DNA of 64,000 nucleotides, taken from CAYRGG01 sp964423745 (GTDB taxonomy: Bacteria; Pseudomonadota; Gammaproteobacteria; Competibacterales; Competibacteraceae). Position 1 is the stretch's first letter. Every line of letters starts with the position of its first letter. The stretch is taken from NCBI GenBank assembly GCA_964423745.1, contig CAYRGG010000015.1, positions 1 to 64,000 on the forward strand. Reading direction: 5' to 3'. The notes below the pieces were generated by a model, which saw only the letters and a list, made by a program, of their open reading frames with translations, ran no database searches and was not told the origin of the DNA. This document shows, in pieces, positions 17,257-27,967 of the stretch. A program made the translations under genes and the position numbers.

Positions 17257-18039
17257 ATGCTTTTTAAGCACCCAAAATTTTTTCCCGTTTATCAGGTTGG
17301 CTGGTTAGATCTTGCCTTAAATACCCTATTGACAACCTTAGTTGGATTTGGTCTTGTCTGCATTGTTGCTTTAATCAGTCAGCGGATTTTTGCGCTTCCC
17401 ATTGGTTTTGTCATCCAAACCGTGGGCACATTTGCGGTTATCGGAATTGTGCTTTTTTTTGGACTGTCTCGCCACCTTCCTCAGCGTCGTTTTGGCGCTG
17501 CTAATAGCGTCACCTTACTGCGGGCTGGCTTGATTGCCTTGTTGGCTGGTCTCATCGGCTACACTAAAGGGGATTTAGCGAAAAGCTGGATACCGAGTTT
17601 TATTGCGCTGATGGCGTTGCTCCTAGACGGTCTCGATGGTTGGCTAGCGCGTCGGGACAATAGTGCAAGCCCTTTCGGCGCTCGTTTCGACATGGAAATG
17701 GACGCCTTGTTCACGTTGGTGCTGGCAGTGCTGGTTTTTCAACTAGGTAAAGTTCATGCTTGGGTATTATTACTGGGTGCCATGCGTTATCTATTCGTCA
17801 GTGCTGGTTTTATTCTGCCTTGGCTGCGCAAACCTTTACCCGCCAAGAAATGGCGTCAGACCGTGTGTGTGGTTCAAGGGTCGGCGCTGATTGCTTGCCT
17901 AGCACCAAGCATTGACTCAGGTTTTGCGAGTGGACTTACAGTAATTGCCTTAGTGTTGCTGAGTATTTCTTTTACAACAGACACGGTTTGGCTGAGACGT
18001 CAGTACAAGCACCAGGAGTTACGACATGGTTATCAATAA
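17257..18039 (+). CDS. CDP-alcohol phosphatidyltransferase family membrane protein
   Basis: A 260-residue membrane protein with six or so hydrophobic segments. It carries the complete catalytic motif D-x2-DG-x2-AR-x8-G-x3-D-x3-D (DGLDGWLARRDNSASPF, then GARFDMEMD) near residues 127-152. Such enzymes transfer a phospho-alcohol from a CDP-linked donor to another alcohol, making phospholipids or related lipids. The substrate is unknown. It is divergent from the MDR gene with about 66 bases between starts, and overlaps the yceI-like gene by 14 bases. Confidence 0.88.
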   Translation: MLFKHPKFFPVYQVGWLDLALNTLLTTLVGFGLVCIVALISQRIFALPIGFVIQTVGTFAVIGIVLFFGLSRHLPQRRFGAANSVTLLRAGLIALLAGLIGYTKGDLAKSWIPSFIALMALLLDGLDGWLARRDNSASPFGARFDMEMDALFTLVLAVLVFQLGKVHAWVLLLGAMRYLFVSAGFILPWLRKPLPAKKWRQTVCVVQGSALIACLAPSIDSGFASGLTVIALVLLSISFTTDTVWLRRQYKHQELRHGYQ

Positions 18040-18643
18040 CAAATTGGCTCTATTTCTAATAACCGTAGGGTTGCTACTGTTTAGTATTCATAGAGCGGTA
18101 TTGGCTGAGCCCCAAGACTATGTTATCGATCCCGACCATTTGAGCGTTGGGTTTTTGGTGTCCCATGTGGGTTATGCGAAAACCCTGGGTCTTTTTCGTG
18201 ATGGGCGTGGTGAGTTCACCTTCGATGAAAGCACCGGTGAGCTTTCTGATCTGCGGGTGGTGGTGGACACCAACAGCATATTCACTAACCACGATAAGCG
18301 GGATGAACATCTCCGGAGCGAGGATTTTTTAAATACCGAGCAGTTTCCAGAGATGGTTTTTACAGCCAAAGACGCGGAACGCACCGGGGAAAATACCTTT
18401 CAAGTGGTGGGTGATCTAACCTTGCTAGGTGAGACCAAACCCTTGACCCTTGATGTTACTTGGAATAAGAGTGCTACCTATCCGTTCCGGCCTGGCGTTT
18501 ATATCTTTAAACCCTATGTATTGGGCGCTTCGGCACGGGGCACATTACGGCGTAGTGACTACGGTATGACTTATGCGGTTGCCGATGGCTTGGTGGGCGA
18601 TGAAGTGGAATTACTGATCGAGTTTGAGGCAAGACGAGAATAA
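18026..18643 (+). CDS. YceI family periplasmic lipid-binding protein
   Basis: A 205-residue protein with a signal peptide (hydrophobic residues 8-26, cleavage likely after VLA) followed by a YceI lipocalin-like barrel (YVIDPDHLSVGFLVSHVGYAK, GDLTLLGETKPLTLDV). The family binds polyprenoid or other hydrophobic ligands in the periplasm. An AGGAG box lies before the ATG, inside the end of the upstream CDP-alcohol gene, and the overlap suggests translational coupling. Confidence 0.93.
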   Translation: MVINNKLALFLITVGLLLFSIHRAVLAEPQDYVIDPDHLSVGFLVSHVGYAKTLGLFRDGRGEFTFDESTGELSDLRVVVDTNSIFTNHDKRDEHLRSEDFLNTEQFPEMVFTAKDAERTGENTFQVVGDLTLLGETKPLTLDVTWNKSATYPFRPGVYIFKPYVLGASARGTLRRSDYGMTYAVADGLVGDEVELLIEFEARRE

Positions 18644-18662
18644 TTTCTCGAGTTTAAAATAG

Positions 18663-18693
18663 CAGAAGATACGCCGAAGCGTATCTTCTGTTT
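18663..18693. terminator. Bidirectional terminator between yceI-like gene and PEPCK gene
   Basis: A perfect 12-bp stem (18663-18674 with 18679-18690) closes a tetraloop that reads C(TTCG)G on the minus strand, an unusually stable loop. It lies between two convergent genes and is followed by short T-rich stretches on both sides. Confidence 0.85.
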
Positions 18694-18710
18694 ATCTATA
18701 CTCGCAGGAT

Positions 18711-20579
18711 TTACGAGGGTAAGCGCCAACGGCTCAGTGAACGCCACAGATTAGCCAGCAACAGTTCCCGTAGCAAGGTAAACTCTTTAGGCAATCTGTA
18801 ATACATCTGCACGAACAACTCTTCGTGAGAAAGGAGTTCTGTGATCCAGGCTTCCCGATCCACCGACATCAATTCTTGATAACGTTCCTTTGAATACTCT
18901 AGGCCGTTCCAATCGATATCTTCGTAAGCCGGCATCCAACCCAGCGGACTTTCAATACCGCCAGCACGGCCATGGGTGCGATCGATAACCCATTCCAGAA
19001 CCCGCATATTCTCGCCAAAACCGGGCCATAAGAATTTACCGTTTTCATCTTTGCGGAACCAGTTGACGCAGAAAACTCGGGGCGGATTAAAAAGACGATG
19101 CCCCACGGTCAACCAATGACCAAAATAATCAGCGATGTTGTAACCGCAGAAGGGCAACATGGCCATGGGGTCACGACGCACCTTGCCTTGAGCGCCGACA
19201 GCGGCGGCGGTGGTTTCAGAACCCATGGTCGCACCCAAGTAGACACCATGGGCCCAATTGGTTGCCTGCACGACTAAGGGAACCGTGTTGCTGCGACGAC
19301 CGCCGAAGATAAAGGCGCTGATGGGCACCCCGTTGGGATTTTCCCAATCGTCGTCGATGGAAGGGCATTGCGAGGCCGGGGCTGTAAAGCGGGAGTTGGC
19401 ATGAGCAGCCGGACGGTCACTGTCGGGCGTCCAACGTTCGCCTCGCCAATCGGTCAGTTCGGGGGGTGGTTCGTCGGTGAGATCCTCCCACCAAACATCA
19501 CCGTCGGGGGTTTCCGCAACATTAGTAAAAATACAGTTGGCATGCAGGGTAGCCAACGCATTGGGATTGGATTTTTGCGAGGTGCCCGGGGCTACGCCAA
19601 AGAAGCCTGCTTCTGGGTTAATGGCGTAAAGCCTACCGTCGGGACCGGGCTTGATCCAAGCGATATCATCACCTACTGTGGTTACTTTCCAGCCGTCAAA
19701 GGCTTTTGGCGGAATCAGCATAGCGAAATTGGTTTTACCACAAGCGCTGGGAAAAGCCGCCGCTACGTAGGTTTTTTCACCCTTGGGCGACTCGACCCCA
19801 AGAATGAGCATGTGTTCAGCAAGCCAACCCTCATAGCGACTCATGCTGGAAGCAAGTCGTAGGGCAAAACATTTCTTGCCTAACAAGGCATTACCGCCAT
19901 AACCGCTACCAAACGACCAGATGGCCTTATCTTCCGGAAAATGGACGATGTACTTTTCCTTGTTGCAGGGCCAAGCCACGTCTTTCTCGCCAGACTCTAA
20001 AGGCGCACCCACCGAATGCAGACATTCCACGAAGTCACTGTCTTCTTCCAGAAGATCCATGGCGGCTCGACCCATACGGGTCATAATCCGCATATTGACA
20101 ACCACGTAGGGGGAGTCGCTGATTTCCACACCAATTTGAGAGATCGGTGAACCCAGTGGCCCCATACTAAAGGGAATGACATATAGGGTGCGGCCACGCA
20201 TGGACCCGTCAAACAGTTTATTTAACTTGGTCTTCATCTCAACTGGATTCATCCAGTTATTGGTGGGTCCTGCGTCGTGTCTATGAAGGCTACAGATAAA
20301 AGTGCGGTCTTCTACCCGCGCCACGTCGCTGGGATCCGACAACGCCAAATAACTATTAGGACGCTTTTCCTCATTGAGTTTTTTGAGGGTACCTGTTTCC
20401 ACCATTTCGCCACAAAGACGATCATACTCTTCTTGAGAACCGTCACACCAATAAATACCCTCTGGTTTTGTCAATGCGGCGATTTGTGCCACCCATTCTC
20501 GAAGCCTCTTATTTTTTACATAGGTCGGAAAAACCGGTTCTACCTTTTCAATTTGGGTTACATTTGCTTGATACGTCAT
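18711..20579 (-). CDS. pckG: Phosphoenolpyruvate carboxykinase (GTP)
   Basis: About 622 residues, the usual size of the GTP-dependent enzyme that converts oxaloacetate to PEP for gluconeogenesis. Visible motifs are the P-loop with reactive Cys AAFPSACGKTNFAM (near residue 277), VGDDIAWIKPGPDGRLYAIN, and FGGRRSNTVPLV. The start at 20579 (MTYQANV) has GGAGTG six bases upstream; a longer frame to 20645 has no such site. It appears monocistronic and ends at the shared bidirectional terminator. Confidence 0.96.
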   Translation of the reverse strand: MTYQANVTQIEKVEPVFPTYVKNKRLREWVAQIAALTKPEGIYWCDGSQEEYDRLCGEMVETGTLKKLNEEKRPNSYLALSDPSDVARVEDRTFICSLHRHDAGPTNNWMNPVEMKTKLNKLFDGSMRGRTLYVIPFSMGPLGSPISQIGVEISDSPYVVVNMRIMTRMGRAAMDLLEEDSDFVECLHSVGAPLESGEKDVAWPCNKEKYIVHFPEDKAIWSFGSGYGGNALLGKKCFALRLASSMSRYEGWLAEHMLILGVESPKGEKTYVAAAFPSACGKTNFAMLIPPKAFDGWKVTTVGDDIAWIKPGPDGRLYAINPEAGFFGVAPGTSQKSNPNALATLHANCIFTNVAETPDGDVWWEDLTDEPPPELTDWRGERWTPDSDRPAAHANSRFTAPASQCPSIDDDWENPNGVPISAFIFGGRRSNTVPLVVQATNWAHGVYLGATMGSETTAAAVGAQGKVRRDPMAMLPFCGYNIADYFGHWLTVGHRLFNPPRVFCVNWFRKDENGKFLWPGFGENMRVLEWVIDRTHGRAGGIESPLGWMPAYEDIDWNGLEYSKERYQELMSVDREAWITELLSHEELFVQMYYRLPKEFTLLRELLLANLWRSLSRWRLPS

Positions 20580-20926
20580 AGGCTTCACTCCGACTTGGAT
20601 TAAAAAAACCTGGAACTTCACATCCCTACGAAGTGCCGTGGGCATACTGGGATGCGGACAAATAACCTTATTGAATTAGGCATATCCGCAATCATTTTGG
20701 AACCGGCCAGTTGGGCTCCAGTTGACAAAAAGCGAGTTATTATAGCTTGTCTAGCAGGAGTACGTATACGTTGACAAAGTAACTCAACTTACATACCGGA
20801 AATTTAAAAACCAAACGTTGTTAATAGAATATTGCTATGATCTAGCGCAATCGCCAAAAGATCTTATAACAATTGCTGATAACAACTCATCAAACAGGTA
20901 TTTGGAAGTGCTCGCTTTTTAATAAT
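20580..20926. other. Gene-free region between pckG and epmA
   Basis: About 347 bases without a credible gene. A TATAAT hexamer on the minus strand (20744-20739) could be the -10 of a pckG promoter, but no good -35 sits at the right distance. The rest is AT-rich with no clear terminator after epmA. Confidence 0.4.
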
Positions 20927-21922
20927 TCACGCCCGTTGCAGAGGAAAAGCAATGACATCCTGAATGGTAGATTTACTCGCCATAATCATCAGTAGCCGGT
21001 CTAATCCCAACGCTACACCGGCACAATCCGGCAACCCGCTTTTTAGCGCTGTAAGAAAACGGTGATCTATTGGCAAGCTAGGCAGGCCATGGGCAACATG
21101 ACGCTGGTTATTGTCTCGCAAACGGCGATACTGCTCGTCAGCATCCGTTAATTCATGAAACCCATTGGCCAGCTCGATACCTTGTACGTACAACTCAAAG
21201 CGCTCAGCGACAGGTGGATTACCAGGACGTACCTTCGCTAAAGCAGCTTGAGTCGCTGGATAGTCGTAGATAAAGGTTAGCCGTTTGCGCCCTAAGTGCG
21301 GTTCTATACAGTGGCTCAACAACAAATCCAGCCAGGGATTGGGGTCGTTCATTGGCATATCGGTAGGTGGCTGTAAATCCTGGGTCCTGGCACAGGCCAT
21401 GAGTTCTGCAACACTACTTTGGTGTACATTTAACCCCAGATAATGTTGAAAAATATCACGATAACTCAACCGTTCCACAGGTTCACTGAGTACCTCCTTG
21501 CCCAGCAGCGCTGTCACCAGGTCTGTTACCTCATCCATCAACTGGTGATGGTCAAACTCAACCCGATACCATTCTAAAAGGGTAAATTCTGGATTGTGGT
21601 AACGTCCTGATTCACCATTACGAAATACCTTAGCGATTTGGTAAATACTACCGCTCCCGGCGGCGAGCAGACGTTTCATAGGTAGTTCTGGCGAGGTATG
21701 TAGATATAACGTCTGAGCGTTGCTTAAACCAGGTTTTTCATAAGCCGCCACAAACGTTTCCAGATGAGGCTCGGCATTGGCTGCCATCGAGAGCACCGGT
21801 GTATCCACCTCTAATACATCACGGATAGAAAAAAAATCCCGTATCTGGGCCAACAGACGCGCACGCAGTTTGATGGTATCCAGGGTTGCGCTGGGTAACC
21901 AGTCATCCATCAGCATCGTCAT
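20927..21922 (-). CDS. epmA: EF-P beta-lysylation ligase EpmA
   Basis: A 331-residue class II lysyl-tRNA-synthetase-like enzyme without the N-terminal anticodon-binding domain. Motif 2 is seen in KVFRNGESGRYHNPEFTLLEWY and motif 3 in GVALGLDRLLMIM. It attaches (R)-beta-lysine to Lys34 of elongation factor P. It lies 24 bases downstream of efp on the same strand, with epmB divergent on the other side of efp, so the whole EF-P modification set is together. Confidence 0.95.
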   Translation of the reverse strand: MTMLMDDWLPSATLDTIKLRARLLAQIRDFFSIRDVLEVDTPVLSMAANAEPHLETFVAAYEKPGLSNAQTLYLHTSPELPMKRLLAAGSGSIYQIAKVFRNGESGRYHNPEFTLLEWYRVEFDHHQLMDEVTDLVTALLGKEVLSEPVERLSYRDIFQHYLGLNVHQSSVAELMACARTQDLQPPTDMPMNDPNPWLDLLLSHCIEPHLGRKRLTFIYDYPATQAALAKVRPGNPPVAERFELYVQGIELANGFHELTDADEQYRRLRDNNQRHVAHGLPSLPIDHRFLTALKSGLPDCAGVALGLDRLLMIMASKSTIQDVIAFPLQRA

Positions 21923-21946
21923 GGGAAAATTTTATGGGTTATGGGT

Positions 21947-22516
21947 CTATTCCTTAGCGCGAGACACATAGGCACCGGTGCGGGTATCGACTTTTATAAC
22001 TTCGTCGGTTTGTACAAACAGCGGTACACGGACCACGGCGCCTGTTTCCAAGGTAGCGGGTTTAGTGCCACCCCCTGAGGTATCTCCCTTGACGCCAGGA
22101 TCGGTTTCCGTGATGGTCATAGTTACAAAATTGGGTGGCGTCACGGTCAAAGGCGTACCGTTCCACAGGATTAACTGACAAACATCTTGTTCCTTGAGCC
22201 ACTTAGCGTTATCCCCCAGGGCATTGGCGTCCGCGCCAATTTGTTCAAACGTGGTTTGATCCATAAAATACCAGAAGTCGCCATCGGTATAGAGATACTG
22301 CATAGCCACTTCCACCACATCGGCAGCCTCGACACTGTCACCGGATTTAAATGTGCGTTCCACAACGCGATTGGTTTTCAGATTGCGAACTTTGACGCGA
22401 CTAAAGGCTTGCCCTTTGCCCGGTTTTACAAACTCATTTTCAACAATGACATAAGGATCCCCATCTAACATGATCCTTAGTCCACTTTTAAATTCACTGG
22501 TACTATAAGTTGCCAT
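21947..22516 (-). CDS. efp: Elongation factor P
   Basis: 189 residues with the three OB-like domains of EF-P. The modified lysine is K34 in FVKPGKGQAFS. EF-P relieves ribosome stalling at polyproline stretches. The loop carries the lysine required by EpmA and EpmB, both encoded alongside. The EF-P C-terminal signature appears in VTMTITETDPGVKGDTSGGG. Confidence 0.97.
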   Translation of the reverse strand: MATYSTSEFKSGLRIMLDGDPYVIVENEFVKPGKGQAFSRVKVRNLKTNRVVERTFKSGDSVEAADVVEVAMQYLYTDGDFWYFMDQTTFEQIGADANALGDNAKWLKEQDVCQLILWNGTPLTVTPPNFVTMTITETDPGVKGDTSGGGTKPATLETGAVVRVPLFVQTDEVIKVDTRTGAYVSRAKE

Positions 22517-22542
22517 ATCAATTACACCTCAACATTATAAAT

Positions 22543-23550
22543 ATGCCCATCATATCCCCAAGCACTCAGCCGCGTCAGGTAGCACACTGGCAAACGGAAT
22601 TGGCTCAGGCGATTACTGATCCTGCAGAACTGTGCAAACGTTTACAGTTAGATCCTGCCCTACTACCTGAAGCCCGGCGTGCAGCTGCTCTGTTTCCATT
22701 GCGGGTACCCCGGGGTTTTGTGACGCGTATGCGTATAGGCGATCCTTATGATCCTTTGCTGTTACAGGTTTTGCCATTACACAACGAGCTTACTGCAACT
22801 CCCGGTTTTACCACAGATCCGGTGGGTGAACGACAGGCTGTGGAAGCACCAGGTTTGCTGCATAAATATGCAGGACGGGCATTACTCATTACCACCGGCG
22901 CCTGCGCTGTCCATTGCCGCTATTGCTTTCGTCGCGAGTTTCCCTATGCTGATTTTAAAGGCGGCGATTGGAGCAACGCATTAGCGTATTTAGCCGATAA
23001 CACCAGTATTAATGAAGTTATTCTCAGTGGCGGCGATCCTTTGACGCTATCCAATCGACGCCTCCATGCCCTTATCACGGCGCTTTCCTCCATTACCCAT
23101 GTAGAGCACTTGCGCATTCATACTCGCCAGCCCATTGTATTGCCGGAACGGATAGAACCTGAGTTGATTGCTCTGCTAACGAGTACGCGTTTTAAACCGG
23201 TTATTGTACTCCATGCCAATCACCCCCGCGAACTCGACGCAACGGTAAGCACTGCGTTGCAACAACTCAACACAGCAGGTATGGTTCTTTTTAATCAAAC
23301 GGTGCTCCTTAAAGGTATTAATGATTCTGCCGATATACTGATTAAGTTAAGTCAAACCCTGTTTAGAAACCGTGTTATACCCTATTATTTGCATGTACTG
23401 GATAAAGTGCGAGGCACAGCGCATTTTTTAGTCCATGAGCAAACTGCGCTAGAATTTATAAAGGCAATGCGTCATCAACTTCCCGGTTACCTGGTGCCCC
23501 GTTTGGTACGCGAAGAAGCAGGCAAACTCGCTAAAGTTCCGGTTGTTTAG
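22543..23550 (+). CDS. epmB: EF-P-associated lysine 2,3-aminomutase EpmB
   Basis: About 335 residues. A radical-SAM enzyme with C-x3-C-x2-C at C121, C125 and C128 (ACAVHCRYCFRREFPY), plus PLTLSNRRL and the HANHPREL region of KamA-like aminomutases. It makes (R)-beta-lysine for EF-P. The ATG at 22543 is preferred; an upstream start at 22510 would overlap the divergent efp gene. No strong ribosome binding site is seen. Confidence 0.94.
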   Translation: MPIISPSTQPRQVAHWQTELAQAITDPAELCKRLQLDPALLPEARRAAALFPLRVPRGFVTRMRIGDPYDPLLLQVLPLHNELTATPGFTTDPVGERQAVEAPGLLHKYAGRALLITTGACAVHCRYCFRREFPYADFKGGDWSNALAYLADNTSINEVILSGGDPLTLSNRRLHALITALSSITHVEHLRIHTRQPIVLPERIEPELIALLTSTRFKPVIVLHANHPRELDATVSTALQQLNTAGMVLFNQTVLLKGINDSADILIKLSQTLFRNRVIPYYLHVLDKVRGTAHFLVHEQTALEFIKAMRHQLPGYLVPRLVREEAGKLAKVPVV

Positions 23551-23598
23551 GTTAATTTATTTATGATTATTTTTTCGACGGCAAAGGATTGATAGGAC

Positions 23599-25695
23599 GT
23601 GTCCGAGCAGTCTTTAGTGAATCTGCTGGTGATAGACCACCAGCCCGACAATGTGGATCACATCGTGCAAACCTTGCAAACCGCTGGTTATGTGGTGCAG
23701 GTTTATCATGCTACGCAGGAAGAAGAAATCCGCAATTACATCGATTATAAACCTCTAGATATCATCATGGCGCATTTAGGGGAGAACTTACCGACAGTGG
23801 CGCAAGTGCATGGGTGGGTCACCCAAGCTGCCAATGATATTCCCATCATTGCCCTTATGGATGAGGAGAAGAGTCAAAACCCCGCCGAACTGTTGCGCAA
23901 TGGCGCTGATAATGTGGGGGATTTGAGGGAACCTGACCGTCTTGTGGTGGAGGTAGACAAAGAAATTGAGCATTTAAAACTGCGTAAACAAGTCCGTTCT
24001 CAGGAAATTCGTCTTCAAGAAAGCGAGCAGCGCAGCCGCAATCTATTGGATAGCGCCGGCGATGGCATCGCTTATCTTCACGAGGGAGCTCATATTTATG
24101 CTAATCCGGCTTATTTAAAGCTGTTTGGTTTTGCTGACGAAAGCGAAATAGAAGGCGTGGCCTTAATGGATCTGGTCATTCCACCCCATCACGATAAACT
24201 AAAACGCTTTTTACGCGCTAGCATTAGATCCGGCAAAGTCGAAGAGTCTCTCGAATTAACGGGTATGGATCGCAAAAAACGACCCTTTCCCATAAAGATG
24301 GATTGTCAACCCACACGGGTCAATGATGAACCTTGTCTGCAAATGGTTATTCACAACTCTATTGAACAACAACATTACCAGAAACAGATTCGTGAATTAA
24401 CCAAGCGAGACACCCTCACGGGACTTTATAACCGCAAGTTTTTTACCGAACATCTGAATAAAATTCAGTCGGGGGAACTTCCTACCGGCGGAGGGTTGCT
24501 CTATATCCTTATCACAGAACAACGTAAGATTTCTAATCAGTTGGGGTTGGAGGCCGCTGATCAGCTACTGTCTGATCTGGGCCAGCGTTTACAACAACTG
24601 GTTCCTTCCCAAGCCTTGGTAGGCCATTTGTTTGACGCTGTGTTTGCTGTCTATCTGTCTGAAACAACTCGAGAAAATATTTTAGAACTCGGCCAACAAA
24701 TTCGCGAAGCCATCAACACCCATGTTTCCCATACTGCCCAGCAACTAATTTCCACTAGCGCCTGTATAGGTATTTGTCTTATTCAAGACCGGCGCGAAAA
24801 CGCAACCCAAATACTTAGCAACGCCGATCAAGCCTGTGAAAATGCCCGCCAAAAAGGCGGCGATGGGGTTGAGCTTTACAGACCGCCTGACAGTCGATCC
24901 TCCCTCGCTAAGCAAGAAGATGAACACCTTATACTACTTCGGGATGCTATTTCCCAAGAACGCATGGAGCTGGCTTACCAAGCCATTGCCAGCTTTCAAG
25001 GCAATACCTTAGAACGTTATAAGTTGCATTTGTGTCTTCTCGACGAAGAACGTTCGCCCCTTTCCCTGGATATGCTAGGTCAGGTAGCAGAAAGCTTTGG
25101 CTTGATGCAACAGCTGGACAAATGGGCGATTATTCACAGTTTGAAAGATCTGGCTGCTTACAATAACCAGCAGGATGACAAATCCGCCACGCTATTCATG
25201 CGGATTTCCGCCAATTCGGTGACTGATATTGATTTTTGCGACTGGCTAGAGCGTCGCCTGAAAGATGAAGATTTACCGGGAAAGGCATTGGTTATCGAAA
25301 TTACCGAAACCTGTGTTGAGAAATTTTTTAAGGAAGCGCAAACATTGCGTAACAAATTGCAAGCTATGGGTTGTGGCTTCACCCTCTCCCATTTTGGCGG
25401 TAAAACCCATTCTGAACGACTTATGATTCATCTAAAACCTGATTATATTAAGCTCGATATTACTTTAATCGAAAAACTTGCCGAAGCCGAAGGTGAGGAT
25501 GACGATGCCCGTGCGGGGTTAGCTAAGCTTGCTGAAAAAGCCCAAGAAATGAACATCCTAGTGGTGGCAGCGGATGTATCCACCGCTTTTCAAATGGCTA
25601 GTATTTGGCAATTTGGCGTCAGCCTTGTCTATGGCAATATGGTTCAAGAAGCTACTCCAAAAATGGCTTTTGACTTTCAACAGTTTGCTGGTTGA
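23599..25695 (+). CDS. FimX-like REC-PAS-GGDEF-EAL protein, catalytically degenerate
   Basis: 698 residues from a GTG start. The domain order is receiver-like (about 8-125), PAS (about 145-265), GGDEF-like (about 275-435) and EAL-like (about 455-690). The GGDEF motif is replaced by HLFDAVFAV and the EAL triad by ERYKLHLCL, so neither cyclase nor phosphodiesterase activity is expected. This matches the layout and degeneracy of Pseudomonas FimX, a c-di-GMP receptor for type IV pilus assembly and twitching. No pilus genes are nearby. It is transcribed in the same direction as epmB, 48 bases downstream. Confidence 0.85.
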   Translation: MSEQSLVNLLVIDHQPDNVDHIVQTLQTAGYVVQVYHATQEEEIRNYIDYKPLDIIMAHLGENLPTVAQVHGWVTQAANDIPIIALMDEEKSQNPAELLRNGADNVGDLREPDRLVVEVDKEIEHLKLRKQVRSQEIRLQESEQRSRNLLDSAGDGIAYLHEGAHIYANPAYLKLFGFADESEIEGVALMDLVIPPHHDKLKRFLRASIRSGKVEESLELTGMDRKKRPFPIKMDCQPTRVNDEPCLQMVIHNSIEQQHYQKQIRELTKRDTLTGLYNRKFFTEHLNKIQSGELPTGGGLLYILITEQRKISNQLGLEAADQLLSDLGQRLQQLVPSQALVGHLFDAVFAVYLSETTRENILELGQQIREAINTHVSHTAQQLISTSACIGICLIQDRRENATQILSNADQACENARQKGGDGVELYRPPDSRSSLAKQEDEHLILLRDAISQERMELAYQAIASFQGNTLERYKLHLCLLDEERSPLSLDMLGQVAESFGLMQQLDKWAIIHSLKDLAAYNNQQDDKSATLFMRISANSVTDIDFCDWLERRLKDEDLPGKALVIEITETCVEKFFKEAQTLRNKLQAMGCGFTLSHFGGKTHSERLMIHLKPDYIKLDITLIEKLAEAEGEDDDARAGLAKLAEKAQEMNILVVAADVSTAFQMASIWQFGVSLVYGNMVQEATPKMAFDFQQFAG

Positions 25696-25727
25696 TTAAT
25701 AGTCAGCCCTTTGCAGGCTTTACCCTA

Positions 25728-26657
<930 letters not shown>

Positions 26658-26726
26658 AGTGGTTTTCTCGCGACTCTACTTTAAAAAGTAAACTAGATTA
26701 TTCAATGGGTTTGGGTGTTTAAAATT

Positions 26727-27755
26727 TCAAGCTTGCCTACTGCGGGTGATAAACATGGCGTCCCCATAGCTGAAAAAGCGATAACGTTGGGCAATCGCAT
26801 GATGATAGGCGTGCATGACATGGTCATGACCGGCAAAGGCCGAGACTAGCATGAGCAGCGTAGATTCCGGCAAATGAAAGTTGGTCACTAAGACATCGAC
26901 GCAACGAAATTGATAACCTGGATAAATATACAGTTGGGTTTCACCGTGAAAAGGTTGGATATGACCTGTCTGACACGCTGTTTCTAGACTGCGTAGAGTA
27001 GTCGTGCCCACCGCGATGACACGTCCCCCCCGGGCCTGGGTTGCCCGCACTTGGGCGCAAACCTCTTCGCTAACCTCAATGATTTCGCTATGTATGACAT
27101 GATCTTCAATATGCTCAGTACGCATCGGTTGAAACGTACCCGCCCCCACATGCAAGGTGACAAAAGCTTTCTCGATGGACGCTAGACGGTCTAGTAAAGG
27201 CGCATCGAAATGCAGTCCTGCGGTGGGCGCCGCCACCGCACCAGGGCGCTGCCCATAAACGGTCTGATAGCGCTCTTGATCAGTGTCGTCAGCAGCCCGG
27301 ACGATATACGGAGGTAAAGGCACCTGCCCGTAACGTTCTAAGATTTCCACCAGGGGTTGGTCACTTTCAAAGCGTAATTCAAATAGTTCCTCCTGCCGAC
27401 CCATAACCGTCACCATAACCTGGTCAGCCAGTATCATCTGGCTAGCCGGTTTAGGGGCTTTACTAGCCCGCACATGGGCGAAAACTTTTTGATCATCCAA
27501 TAAACGCTCAATTAACACTTCAACATGGCCACCGCTTAGTTTGCGACCGTAAAGACGGGCGGGAATAACCCGGGTGTCGTTAAACACCAAAAGGTCATTA
27601 GGCTCAAGCAATTCGGGCAACTCAGTAAACACCCGATCTTTTAGTGATCCGCTTATTCCATCTAACACTAATAAACGGCTGGCGCTGCGTTTCTCGAGGG
27701 GATGTTGAGCAATCAGTTCTTGGGGGAGATGAAAAAAAAAGTCACGGCGTAACAT
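26727..27755 (-). CDS. queA: tRNA preQ1(34) S-adenosylmethionine ribosyltransferase-isomerase
   Basis: 342 residues with the QueA signatures LPQELIAQHPLEKR, LLVFNDTRVIPARL, APTAGLHFD and LHVGAGTFQPM. It transfers the ribosyl part of SAM to preQ1 in tRNA to give epoxyqueuosine. It usually precedes tgt; here it is alone, next to a tRNA-Leu gene on the other strand. Confidence 0.96.
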   Translation of the reverse strand: MLRRDFFFHLPQELIAQHPLEKRSASRLLVLDGISGSLKDRVFTELPELLEPNDLLVFNDTRVIPARLYGRKLSGGHVEVLIERLLDDQKVFAHVRASKAPKPASQMILADQVMVTVMGRQEELFELRFESDQPLVEILERYGQVPLPPYIVRAADDTDQERYQTVYGQRPGAVAAPTAGLHFDAPLLDRLASIEKAFVTLHVGAGTFQPMRTEHIEDHVIHSEIIEVSEEVCAQVRATQARGGRVIAVGTTTLRSLETACQTGHIQPFHGETQLYIYPGYQFRCVDVLVTNFHLPESTLLMLVSAFAGHDHVMHAYHHAIAQRYRFFSYGDAMFITRSRQA

Positions 27756-27839
27756 AGAGAAAATATACCAATCTTGCTTAAGGGATAGGATTACTTATAT
27801 CATTTATTATTATTGCGCTATACTCATCCCATCAATTGA

Positions 27840-27925
27840 GCCGGGGTGGCGGAATGGTAGACGCAGTGGACTCAAAATCCACCGGGGGAAACCCCGTGAG
27901 AGTTCGAATCTCTCTCCCGGCACCA
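27840..27925 (+). tRNA. tRNA-Leu (anticodon CAA)
   Basis: An 86-base tRNA with acceptor stem GCCGGGG / TCCCGGC (one G-U pair), anticodon stem GTGGA / TCCAC with loop CTCAAAA (anticodon CAA), a long variable arm (GGGGGAAACCCC) typical of leucine tRNAs, TTCGAAT in the T-loop, and an encoded CCA end. Confidence 0.96.
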
Positions 27926-27967
27926 CTTTGAAGCAAAGCACACTTTTTTCCGATGGCCTCACTCGAT

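Noticed and set aside
19368..20603. Long plus-strand frames within pckG
   Set aside because: They lie antisense to the PEP carboxykinase gene, whose motifs confirm the minus strand.
26937..26953. parS-like sequence TTTCACCGTGAAA inside queA
   Set aside because: It has an extra base in the centre and lacks the outer TG/CA ends of the consensus TGTTTCACGTGAAACA, so I do not call it a parS site.
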